DNA of 64,000 bases from Flavobacterium azizsancarii (GTDB lineage: Bacteria > Bacteroidota > Bacteroidia > Flavobacteriales > Flavobacteriaceae), in contig NZ_JAMZNK010000032.1 in assembly GCF_027980145.1 (NCBI RefSeq), positions 1-64,000 on the forward strand, given 5' to 3'. This document shows, piece by piece, positions 34,634-43,466 of this stretch. How positions within the stretch are numbered: position 1 is the stretch's first letter; the number at the start of each line of letters is the position of its first letter. The translations under genes and the position numbers were made by a program. The notes below the pieces were generated by a model. The model was not told the DNA's origin, ran no database searches, and was given only the letters and a program-made list of their open reading frames with translations.

Positions 34634-35393
34634 GTTAGTAGTTTAAATATGTAGTCCTGACAGGTTTTGAAAACTTTGGTTCTTCAGTAACAAAAAAAGG
34701 TTTGATGATTAATTTCATCAAACCTTTTTGTTTTTTTTATCATAATCTTGTCATCCTGAGAATTGAATATAGCACGCGGATCGCACTGATTCGCTTCACG
34801 AAAACGCGGATAAAAACGGATTTTTTTATTTTGCTCACAATGGATAAACACAATCTTCATCCTGAGGAACGAAGGATCACAATAGAAGATCGACAAAGAT
34901 TCGCTCTATTTTTTGTGGAGTTTCTTGTGTGATCTCTCCTCTGTCGAGATGACAAGATTGTGTTAGCTTCTTGCGGAAGCAATTCAAATATTATACCTAA
35001 CAGGTTTTAAAACAATAAAACTGACACAATCTTGTCATCTTGCGGAACGAAGGATCACACTATAAGATCGACAAAGATTGGCTCTTTTAGTTGCGGAGTT
35101 TCTTGTGTGATCTCTCCTCTGTCGAGATGACAAGATCATGTTAGCTTCTTGCGGAGGCAATTCAAGTATTAGACCTAGCAGGTTTTATACTAATACAATT
35201 TCCGCAATCTTGTCATGCTGAGGAACGAAGGATCACACCAGCAGATCGACAAAGATCAGCTCTTTTAGTTGTGGAGTTTCTTGTGTGATCTCTCCTCTGT
35301 CGAGATGACAAGATTGCTTTCTAATAATAAAATTAAAATCTGCGAAAACCCGTTCAACCCGCATAATCCGTGGGCAATTTTATAATTTTAAAT
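34634..35393. repeat. 760-bp intergenic region with three tandem hairpin repeats
   Basis: After the terminator at 34696-34727 come three near-identical units at 34851-34960, 35027-35136 and 35205-35316, repeating every 176-178 bases. Each begins near CAATCTTGTCAT and ends near ATGACAAGATTG, so the ends are inverted repeats. Inside, GAACGAAGGATCACA mirrors TGTGTGATCTCTCC. The spacers also share sequence (TGTTAGCTTCTTGCGGA, then a half ACAGGTTTT unit). A CCGC/ATCCGTGG-type repeat closes the region near 35340-35385. No gene is supported. Confidence 0.75.
34696..34727 (+). terminator. Intrinsic terminator after the DUF5107 gene
   Basis: AAAGGTTTGATGA (34696-34708) and its exact complement (34715-34727) form a 13-bp stem with a 6-base loop, followed by TTGTTTTTTTT. 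Confidence 0.9.
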
Positions 35394-37661
35394 CTAATTA
35401 ACTGGTCTATCCTCTAATTTACTTCCCCTTTTTTTATTTGGTTTTGATCCCATAATAAATTCTAAAACTCCACCATTATCAATATCTGATTGATGAATAA
35501 AAGTTTTGGTATAGGTTTTACCATTCAATTTGGCACTTTGGATATAAATATTTTTATCAGAAACATTTTTTGCGATAACTTTAAATGTCTTTCCTCCTTT
35601 TAACTCAATAGAAGCTTCTTTAACTATTGGTGATCCAATAACATAAACACTACTCGCAGGATTAACAGGATAAAAACCAATAGCACTAAAGACATACCAA
35701 GCCGAAAGTTCTCCGCAATCATCATTACCGGAATAACCGGACGAAGTTGTGTTGTACATTTTCTTCAAAATCTCTGCGACATATTGCTGGGTTTTCCAAG
35801 GCTGACCTGCGTAATTATATAAATACGCAATATGATGACTTGGTTCGTTCCCGTGAGCATATTGTCCAATAAATCCTGAAGCATTGTCATTTACTTCTTC
35901 GGGTTTGTCTTCTAATGTAAAAAAAGCATCTAGTTTTTTGGTAAAAAGATGATCTCCTCCTACTAAATTTACTAATGCTTTTACGTCTTGTGGAACATAC
36001 CAAAAGTATTGCCAACCATTTCCTTCTGTAAACGGATATCCTCCATTTGCGCCATATTTCAATGGATCGAAAGGACCAATCCAATTGCCTTTGTCATCTT
36101 TGGCCCTAAAGAAACCTATTTCCTTGTCATATAGATTTCTATAGAATTGAGAACGTTTTGTAAAATGATTGTAATCCTCCATTTTACCTAACTTCTTCGC
36201 TAATTCAGCCACACACCAATCGTCGTAAGCCATTTCAAGCGTCAATGAAACCGACTGTGATTTTAAGTTCTCAGGAATGTATCCGTACTTTTCCCAAATA
36301 CCAAACGGAGATCCGGGATGTTCACGAGTTGCAGAATTTTTAACGGCTTCGAATGCCAAATCTAAATCAATGCCAGGTAAATTTTTCAGCACAGCATCAA
36401 CCACGACCGGAATAGCATGATTGCCTATCATACAGTAATTTTCCTGTCCCCATAATTGCCATATTGGTAAATAACCAAAGACTTTGTAGTATTCCAACAT
36501 ACTATTTACAAAATCAATAGAACGTTCCGGCTGCAAAATGGTGTACAAAGGGTGCGCACCACGGTACGTATCCCACAAAGAGAATGTTGAATAATAGGGT
36601 TTTGATGATTTTCTGGTTGTAAAATCAGCTGATGGATAATCTCCGCTTACATCTGATAAAGTATTGGGCTGAATAAAAGTGTGATACAAAGCCGTATAAA
36701 AAATTTGTTTTTGTTCTGCTGTACCTTCAATTTTTATTTTACTGAGTTCTTTTTCCCAAACAGCATCAGCAGTATTTACAGTTCCATCAAAATCCCAGGC
36801 AGGAATTTCAGATTGTACATTCAGACGTGCATTTTCGATACTAGTTGCCGAGATACCCACTTTTACCAAAACTTCTTGTTGTTTTGAAGTATCAAAATCC
36901 AGTATCGCACGAATGGCATTCCCATTGACTATTCTGGGATTATCATAAACATTTCCGCCATCCGTAACATGATTACGAATTATAGGTTGTGAAAATTCGG
37001 CATGAAAAAACACCTTTCGCATTGGCGCCCAACCCGTAATAATGCGATAACCTTCGACCGTATGATCATTAGGAAATGACAATTGCGATGCAATAATGCG
37101 CGTATTCCAATCGGACTTTTTCATCGAATGATCCAGATCAATCACGATATGAGCTTCTTTGTTTTTAGGAAAACTGTATTTATGAAAACCTGCGTGTGTC
37201 GTTGCCGTAAGCTCGGCTTTTATCTGATAATCTAAAAGTTCGACACTGTAATAACCCGGTTTTGCAGTTTCTTTTTCATGAGAAAATTTAGATTGATACG
37301 CATTTTGTCCTGCTTCTTCTTTTACTATTGTACCACTAAAAGGCATTAACATCACGTCGAATAATTCAGCTACACCAGTTCCGCTTAAATGAGTGTGGCT
37401 GAAACCTGCAATCGTATTATCATTATAATTATAACCGCTTGCAACGCTCCAATCTGGTGTGTTACGGGTATCAGGACTCAATTGTACCATTCCAAACGGA
37501 ACTGTTGCTCCGGGATAATTATTTCCTGAAAGTGGTGATCCATGAGCTGCTCCTGTACCTATAAACGGGTTTACGTGCGAGGTTATTTTTTCTGTGGTTT
37601 GCGCTCCCAGAACTATCGAACATAATAATGTTCCAAAGAGTATTATTTTAGTAAAATTCAT
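35394..37661 (-). CDS. GH92 alpha-mannosidase-type glycosidase
   Basis: A 755-residue exported enzyme of family GH92 (calcium-dependent, inverting exo-alpha-mannosidases). A signal peptide (to about residue 20) precedes a beta-sandwich (about 25-275) opening with VNPFIGTGAAHG and YPGATVPFGMVQLSPDT. AGFSHTHLSGTG lies near 84-95. The helical barrel has GQENYCMIGNHAIPVVVDA near 400-418, the acid-bearing EGNGWQYFWYVPQD near 545-558 and GNDDCGELSAWYVFSAIGFY near 640-659. The C-terminus is basic (NKKRGSKL). It is the last gene of the SusCD operon. It would trim terminal alpha-mannose, unless it belongs to a subfamily with another linkage. Confidence 0.88.
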   Translation of the reverse strand: MNFTKIILFGTLLCSIVLGAQTTEKITSHVNPFIGTGAAHGSPLSGNNYPGATVPFGMVQLSPDTRNTPDWSVASGYNYNDNTIAGFSHTHLSGTGVAELFDVMLMPFSGTIVKEEAGQNAYQSKFSHEKETAKPGYYSVELLDYQIKAELTATTHAGFHKYSFPKNKEAHIVIDLDHSMKKSDWNTRIIASQLSFPNDHTVEGYRIITGWAPMRKVFFHAEFSQPIIRNHVTDGGNVYDNPRIVNGNAIRAILDFDTSKQQEVLVKVGISATSIENARLNVQSEIPAWDFDGTVNTADAVWEKELSKIKIEGTAEQKQIFYTALYHTFIQPNTLSDVSGDYPSADFTTRKSSKPYYSTFSLWDTYRGAHPLYTILQPERSIDFVNSMLEYYKVFGYLPIWQLWGQENYCMIGNHAIPVVVDAVLKNLPGIDLDLAFEAVKNSATREHPGSPFGIWEKYGYIPENLKSQSVSLTLEMAYDDWCVAELAKKLGKMEDYNHFTKRSQFYRNLYDKEIGFFRAKDDKGNWIGPFDPLKYGANGGYPFTEGNGWQYFWYVPQDVKALVNLVGGDHLFTKKLDAFFTLEDKPEEVNDNASGFIGQYAHGNEPSHHIAYLYNYAGQPWKTQQYVAEILKKMYNTTSSGYSGNDDCGELSAWYVFSAIGFYPVNPASSVYVIGSPIVKEASIELKGGKTFKVIAKNVSDKNIYIQSAKLNGKTYTKTFIHQSDIDNGGVLEFIMGSKPNKKRGSKLEDRPVN

Positions 37662-37862
37662 GATTTAAGATGGGAATTTATGAAACATAATTTCATTTTT
37701 GCAATGTCATTAAATTAAGGAAATATCTATCCCTAAACTTTGGGACTTTGCCAAATAAATCTCGCGCAAAGTCGCAGAGTCGCAAAGAAAAATGTGTGTA
37801 AACTTGACGGCTTTACGGCTTGGCGCGATTTTTTTTAATCTTAATTGTCTAAAAAGTGTATT

Positions 37863-40202
37863 TTATAATTTTGTAGAAGTAACTTCTTTCATTTCTCCAT
37901 TCACCTTCACTTTTACTTTTGTAGGTATAGGAGATAAAACTTCATACTTTGTTACTTTACCTTTTTCCCATTTGATGTTTATCGTAAAGTTTCCTTCGGC
38001 TTTTAGTCCTTTTACTTCACCTTCGTTTAACCAAGCATCCGGCATTGCAGGTAATAATTCAATAAACCCTGCATGACTTTGAATCAGCATTTCGCCAATT
38101 CCTGCTGCTGCTCCAAAATTACCATCAATTTGAAATGGTGGTCCTGCAGAAAGTAAATTAGGATATACACCTCCGCCTGGTCCGTAATTAATATTGGTAT
38201 CGTGTGTTTGCCTAAGTATTGTCTTTAATAATTTGTAAGCTCTGTTTCCATCTTTTAAACGAGCCCAAAACAGCATTTTGTATGCAATTGACCAACTTGT
38301 TCCATCATCTCCTCTTACTTCAAGTGTTTTTTTAATTGCGTCAACCAATTCTGGTTTGTTTTCAGGAGTAATCAAAGATCCTGGGTATAAACCATATAAA
38401 TGAGAAATATGACGGTGTTGAGGATCTTCTTCTTTATAATCTTTCAACCATTCCATAATTCTTCCGTCAGGACTAACAACTCCCGGGGGCGGTAATAATT
38501 TTAATTGTTTGTCTAGTTCAAGACTCAAATCATTATCTAAACCAAGTTTTTTAGAGGCGATTATCACGTTATTAAACAATTCGCGAATAATCTGATTGTC
38601 GATTGTAGGTCCCATACAAACATGAGATGCATCTCCGTTTGGTAACAAAAATGAGTTCTCCGGTGATACAGATGGCGATGTTACTAACCAGCCCGTTTCA
38701 GGATCTTTTACTAACATATTTTTATAAAATTGTGCAGCTCCTTTCAAAATAGGATAAATTTCAGCCAAATATGCCTGATCATTGGTGTACAAATAATGGC
38801 TCCACAAATTGTTGCACAACCAGCCTGAACCCGATTTTGTGATTCCCCATGAAGCACTTTCTCCCGGTTCTGTAAAACCCCAAACGTTTGTAATAACATG
38901 TGCTACCCAACCATCAGCATTGTAATAAGCTTTTGCTGTTTTTTCTCCATTTGGTACAAGATCTTTAGTCAAATCTTTTAATGGAAGATTCAATTCTGAT
39001 AAATTGGCTGTTTCCAATGCCCAGTGATTCATCTGAACATTTACGTCTAAATGATAATCTGCGTTCCATGGCGTTTGTACATCTTTCGCCCATAATCCCT
39101 GCAAATTTGGAGGCAACAATCCTAGTCTAGTGCTGCTAATACTTAAATAACGTCCGTATTGATAAAATAAAACCGGAAGTCCCGTGTCTGAATCTGGCTG
39201 TTTTATAAAAGTATCTAAACGCTCATTTGTAGGCAATGTGTTTTTTGCCGTTTTTCCGATGTTCAGCACCACACGATTGAACAGCTTTTGATAATTTTCA
39301 ATATGTTTTTTCTTCTGATCGGCATACTTTTTCTGCATTGCTGCATCCAGAATTTTATCTACAGATGATTCGAAGTTTTTATCTTTATAATCTGTTCCGG
39401 CAGAGATAAACAATATTACTTCGGTTGCGTTTTTTATTTCAATTGCGTTATTGGTATAGGATGCATTTCCATCAATTAGCTGCGATTTTATCTTAGCTTT
39501 ATATTTCATTCCTTTTCCGTCAGTTCCGTTGTTTAACTGTCCTGTCATTACAAGAGAATTATCGGTACCGTTTACGGTTTTAAAACGCTCCGGACGGTCT
39601 AATTGAACAGTGAAATTCAATTTTCCTTTTTTGCTTGCTGTCAATCTTACAAAACCTGCATCATCTCCAAATCCTGTAAAATATTCACGTTTATACGTTA
39701 CGCCGTCAATCGTAAACTGAGTTCCGGCAACTGCGGTTTGAATATCCAGATTCCTGCTGTAATTTACCGGTTTTGATTGGGTTTTGTAATCAAATTTCAG
39801 TGTCATATTTCCCAAAACCTGATATGCTCCAAATGGTACATCAGCTCCATTTCCGCTTCCTGAACCAGCTCCTGTGCATATAAAATGCTCATCGATCAGT
39901 TTTTGGGCTTCTTTGTTTTTATTGGCTAATAACAATTCTCTGATCTGAGGTAAAAAAGAATAGGCTTTATAATTGTTGGCATCTTGCGAAGATCCGCTCC
40001 ACAAGGTAATTTCGTTCAGAACTAATTTTTCGGTTGTAACCCCGCCATCAGGCATGATACCTAGACGTCCATTTCCTAGTGGCAATGTTTCTTCCCATTG
40101 TGAGGCGGGTTTGTTGTACCACAATTCTAACGGATTGGTTTGCGAATAGCCTAAGAGAGGCAATAGTATAAAAAGCAGTGTTTTTAATTTTCTGATATTC
40201 AT
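37863..40202 (-). CDS. GH95 alpha-L-fucosidase/alpha-L-galactosidase
   Basis: A 779-residue exported enzyme of GH95. A signal peptide MNIRKLKTLLFILLPLLGYS is followed at once by LWYNKPASQWEETLPLGNG, the family opening. The N-terminal beta domain extends to about 290. The (alpha/alpha)6 barrel has WNADYHLDVNVQMNHW near 384-399 with the catalytic asparagines, VSPENSFLLPNG near 505-516 and HRHISHLYGLYPG near 590-602. The C-terminal sandwich ends in a mutarotase-like fold. Family members remove alpha-1,2-L-fucose or alpha-L-galactose by inversion. Between this gene and GH92 lie 201 bases with a repeat; between GH2 and this gene lie two hairpins. Confidence 0.88.
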   Translation of the reverse strand: MNIRKLKTLLFILLPLLGYSQTNPLELWYNKPASQWEETLPLGNGRLGIMPDGGVTTEKLVLNEITLWSGSSQDANNYKAYSFLPQIRELLLANKNKEAQKLIDEHFICTGAGSGSGNGADVPFGAYQVLGNMTLKFDYKTQSKPVNYSRNLDIQTAVAGTQFTIDGVTYKREYFTGFGDDAGFVRLTASKKGKLNFTVQLDRPERFKTVNGTDNSLVMTGQLNNGTDGKGMKYKAKIKSQLIDGNASYTNNAIEIKNATEVILFISAGTDYKDKNFESSVDKILDAAMQKKYADQKKKHIENYQKLFNRVVLNIGKTAKNTLPTNERLDTFIKQPDSDTGLPVLFYQYGRYLSISSTRLGLLPPNLQGLWAKDVQTPWNADYHLDVNVQMNHWALETANLSELNLPLKDLTKDLVPNGEKTAKAYYNADGWVAHVITNVWGFTEPGESASWGITKSGSGWLCNNLWSHYLYTNDQAYLAEIYPILKGAAQFYKNMLVKDPETGWLVTSPSVSPENSFLLPNGDASHVCMGPTIDNQIIRELFNNVIIASKKLGLDNDLSLELDKQLKLLPPPGVVSPDGRIMEWLKDYKEEDPQHRHISHLYGLYPGSLITPENKPELVDAIKKTLEVRGDDGTSWSIAYKMLFWARLKDGNRAYKLLKTILRQTHDTNINYGPGGGVYPNLLSAGPPFQIDGNFGAAAGIGEMLIQSHAGFIELLPAMPDAWLNEGEVKGLKAEGNFTINIKWEKGKVTKYEVLSPIPTKVKVKVNGEMKEVTSTKL

Positions 40203-40292
40203 AATTGTCGTTTTTTATTGTTTTTATGCATCCTGTAAGGTTTTCACAACCTTGTAGGTTTAAAATTATGTTCTTAAGTCTTCATAATCATA

Positions 40293-40319
40293 CCTAACAG
40301 GTTTTGGAAACCTGTTAGG
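40293..40319. terminator. Intercistronic ACAGGTTT hairpin
   Basis: CCTAACAGGTTT (40293-40304) and AAACCTGTTAGG (40308-40319) form a 12-bp stem with a 3-base loop between the GH2 and GH95 genes. A weaker relative, CCTGTAAGGTTTTCACAACCTTGTAGG, lies near 40232-40258 (two arms). Neither has a good T-run on the minus strand, so it may act on RNA stability rather than termination. Confidence 0.5.
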
Positions 40320-40331
40320 ATACAAATCTTA

Positions 40332-43271
40332 TTATTTATTGTATGGAATTGCTTTTATTACTGGTTTTTCACCATTTTTCAAAAGTGTTTCATCAAATTC
40401 TACAGTTACTTCTTTGCTTTCTCCTTTTAGTAAAGTAAAATAACTATCGCTTATAATTGCCGGCAAAATCTGGGCTTCGGTTTTATCATTCAATACTTGT
40501 ATGTGAACTCCAAAAGCAATCCCTGACGGACTTGAAACTTTTGATTTTATAACATATTTCCCATTTTGTTTTACCACTTTATTTGAAACATTTACGTTTG
40601 CTTTTGGGAGTTTATTCAAATCCGTAAAATTTTTCATGTTGATTCCTCTCCAATAAAAGTTTTCACTCACTAATTTGTTTTGGGCGTCTTTTAATTTTAA
40701 TCTGATAAAATGTACCGGACTCAAATCTGATGTGTTGGCATCAGCACCAAAAACCTTGAAATCATACAGTGAATATCCCCAGCCTGAACCGCGTTTTATG
40801 CCTAACATTCTAACATAACGTGCTTTTACTTCATCAAAAGAAATGGTTTCCAGTCCTTGCTTTCCTTCTTTTATCACACTTGCATCTATCCAGTTTTTAG
40901 CGTCTGTGCTTACCTGAATTTTATATTCTTTCCCATATGCATTTTCCCAATTCAAAACTACTCGATTTACGGTGTATTCATTTTCAAGATCTACGTAAAC
41001 CCATTCGTCATCTGTTGCTTTACTTGCCCAGCGGCTATTAGAATCTCCGTCTGTAATGTCTCTCGTATTTCCTCCATCTGTCGAAGAAGCTGTCGTATTT
41101 TTCTGGAAAGCAAGATCTTTTTGATTTGAATAAAACGGAATCACAAAACTTTCTGTCGCAGTATTCGAATACGAATCTACAATCGCATTTTGTTTGAATT
41201 TTGATACCGGTTTTCCATCCATATTATAAACTTCGGCCTCAGCTTTTAAATTCTTGAAATCAGTTCCTGTTGTATTGATTACTTTAACCGAATTATTTAC
41301 CGAATTCCATTGAATGTGCATGGGCTCACAAGCTGATTTTACGCCCCAATACGCTCCTGTCAAGTCGTAATAATAATCATACGTCTGCCAAACCATACTA
41401 GGGTATGAAGACTGACTCATCCAGATCATAATCCCTGAAGCATCCTCCCACATATGATCCAACCAGCCTTCGTACATGGCTTTGTTGGTTTCGATATTTA
41501 GTAATTGGGCTTTTGAGGTATATTCTTCGAGATTATTTAGTTTTCCGTAACGTTCATTGATACTTTTATCATAATTATCCGGCGAAGCATTAAAGGCTTT
41601 TTCTCCAAAGAAATGTTTGTCCCACATCTCGTTTCTTGGCCACCAGTCTTTTTCAGGAATAAATTTCTTAAAACTTTCGATGTTTGGAAAAACGGCTGTA
41701 CCAATTTCGGTTCTTAAACCCCAACTTGGTCCATCTCCCGTGCCCACGTAAGCTGCAGGATATTTTGTAAAATAAAACCTCGGATCTTTATTCCCCCAAA
41801 GTCCGCTACCGCTTAGGTTTCCTGTGTTGGAACAAGGCTGGTAATAACGATCATCATTATCAAAAGTTTTGATATTTTCAGCGATCCAGCCGTTAAGCGG
41901 AGGCTGTGGCAAACCTTCGTTATTACCACACCAAACTGCTATACTGGAGTGATTTCTAACACGTTTTATTTTCTCAATAACATTGCTGTTAAAAACGTGA
42001 ATATCTAAGGGTAAGTTAGGATTTGCATTGAGCCAAAAATCATCCCAAACCATAATACCGTATTTATCGCAAGCCTGGTAAAATTCATCATCTGTAGTAG
42101 AACCTAACCAGTTACGGATGATATTATAATTCATTTCTTTATGGAGCTTCACTTTAAGATCGTATTCATCTCCTCTGCAACGAAGCATATATTCGCTCAT
42201 TCCCCAGTTTCCTCCTTTAAGAAAAACGCGTTTTCCGTTGATCGAAACATGCAAAACGCCGCCTTCCGTATCGTAAGTGTATTTTTTGATTCCGAGGGTT
42301 ATTTTTTGAGCATCTGAAACGACATCGCCTATTTTAAAAGTAAACTGACAGGTGTATAAATTAGGATCTCCGTAGCCATTTGGCCACCATAATTTAGGGT
42401 TCTGAATCGAAAGTTCAGGAAACTGTTCTTTGCTTAAATTTATACTGGTAATCCCATTAGCCTCTAAATTGATTTTTTTAGAAAAAGTAATGTTTCCCGG
42501 CATTATAACGCCTGTTAGGACTCCTTCCTGATTTTGTGCAGATGAGTTTTTAAGATCTACTTTTACTTCCAAATCGGCACGTGCGTTTGAAGGCAGATTA
42601 GTATGAATCCAAGGATCTGCAATGGTTATTTTGTTTGTATTAGTAAGATAAACATCATCTGTAATTCCTGAATTTAATCCCGGTACATAAGGCATCCAAT
42701 CCCAGCCTGCGCTTGAAATATAAGTTGGACTTCCGTAATTATTCAAAGGTGTTTTTGGAATACTTACCAAAACTGCCAATACGTTTTTTTCTTTGCGATG
42801 TATCAATTTGGTAATATCAAATTTCCCACGTTGCATCATGCCGCTTAAAGTCGCCAGCTTTTTTCCGTTAAGGTAAATATCTCCTTCACGATTGATTCCT
42901 TCAAAATTAAGCCAGATAATATCTTTCGTAAAATTTTCAGGAATGCTAAATTCCGTGCGATACCAAAAACTGCGATCGTATTTTGCTTTATCAACCTGAT
43001 AGATATTATCTCCAAAGTTGGGATCTTTCTCTAATCCGCTTACTACATATGAATTAAAAATTGTACCGGGAACAACAGCATTTACCCAATTTGTAGCTGC
43101 ATAATTTGATGTAAGCATTTTAAGACTGTCCTGCCCTACTTCTACTTGTGGTTTGACTTTCCAAACAATATCAGTAGAGTTTAGACTCACTTTGTTTTGA
43201 GCATAAATACTAAATGATAAAATAGTAAAAACCAATAAAAATATATAAATCTGAATAGTGTTAAACTTCAT
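40332..43271 (-). CDS. GH2 exo-glycosidase with embedded discoidin domain
   Basis: A 979-residue exported GH2 enzyme. A signal peptide (to about 24) precedes a jelly-roll, an Ig-like domain and a TIM barrel. The acid/base is in WCGNNEGLP near 447-455 and the nucleophile in LRTEIGTA near 518-525. WDWMPYVPGLNSGITDDVYL near 187-206 and RNWLGSTTDDEFYQACDKYG near 382-401 place it near the exo-beta-glucosaminidase/beta-mannosidase branch rather than LacZ. A discoidin (F5/8, CBM32-like) domain is inserted at about 718-842 (SNSRWASKATDDEWVYVDLE), followed by a final beta domain. It probably cleaves terminal beta-mannose or beta-hexosamine. It is first after SusD, behind a strong intercistronic hairpin. 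Confidence 0.85.
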   Translation of the reverse strand: MKFNTIQIYIFLLVFTILSFSIYAQNKVSLNSTDIVWKVKPQVEVGQDSLKMLTSNYAATNWVNAVVPGTIFNSYVVSGLEKDPNFGDNIYQVDKAKYDRSFWYRTEFSIPENFTKDIIWLNFEGINREGDIYLNGKKLATLSGMMQRGKFDITKLIHRKEKNVLAVLVSIPKTPLNNYGSPTYISSAGWDWMPYVPGLNSGITDDVYLTNTNKITIADPWIHTNLPSNARADLEVKVDLKNSSAQNQEGVLTGVIMPGNITFSKKINLEANGITSINLSKEQFPELSIQNPKLWWPNGYGDPNLYTCQFTFKIGDVVSDAQKITLGIKKYTYDTEGGVLHVSINGKRVFLKGGNWGMSEYMLRCRGDEYDLKVKLHKEMNYNIIRNWLGSTTDDEFYQACDKYGIMVWDDFWLNANPNLPLDIHVFNSNVIEKIKRVRNHSSIAVWCGNNEGLPQPPLNGWIAENIKTFDNDDRYYQPCSNTGNLSGSGLWGNKDPRFYFTKYPAAYVGTGDGPSWGLRTEIGTAVFPNIESFKKFIPEKDWWPRNEMWDKHFFGEKAFNASPDNYDKSINERYGKLNNLEEYTSKAQLLNIETNKAMYEGWLDHMWEDASGIMIWMSQSSYPSMVWQTYDYYYDLTGAYWGVKSACEPMHIQWNSVNNSVKVINTTGTDFKNLKAEAEVYNMDGKPVSKFKQNAIVDSYSNTATESFVIPFYSNQKDLAFQKNTTASSTDGGNTRDITDGDSNSRWASKATDDEWVYVDLENEYTVNRVVLNWENAYGKEYKIQVSTDAKNWIDASVIKEGKQGLETISFDEVKARYVRMLGIKRGSGWGYSLYDFKVFGADANTSDLSPVHFIRLKLKDAQNKLVSENFYWRGINMKNFTDLNKLPKANVNVSNKVVKQNGKYVIKSKVSSPSGIAFGVHIQVLNDKTEAQILPAIISDSYFTLLKGESKEVTVEFDETLLKNGEKPVIKAIPYNK

Positions 43272-43314
43272 ATTGTTACTTGCTTGGTTTACGAATTGTA
43301 AACATTAAAAAATG

Positions 43315-43390
43315 AATGCCATTTTGGAATAAGTTTTTTCTAACAGAAAACTCCCTAAGTACTGTTATTACCTAAATCCAAAATGGCATT
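43315..43390 (-). promoter_or_regulatory. Intercistronic stem-loop between SusD and GH2
   Basis: AATGCCATTTTGGA (43315-43328) and its perfect complement (43377-43390) enclose a further TAACAG/CTGTTA dyad (43341-43346 and 43362-43367). The RNA would form a long two-part stem between the susCD genes and the glycosidase genes. There is no T-tract that would make it a simple terminator. Confidence 0.65.
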
Positions 43391-43466
43391 ACAAATCAAA
43401 ACTGTGACTAACCAAAATCACAAGACCAAAAAATAAAAAATTACATTAAAACTGTCTTAATTGATA

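Noticed and set aside
34851..35316. Possible CRISPR array from regularly spaced repeats
   Set aside because: The repeat units are about 110 bp, the spacers share sequence with each other, and there are no cas genes. It is a tandem palindromic repeat.
36010..36050. VPQD in the GH92 acid motif as a possible active-site change
   Set aside because: As far as I recall both VPHD and VPQD occur in GH92, and the acid-bearing EGNGWQY part is intact.
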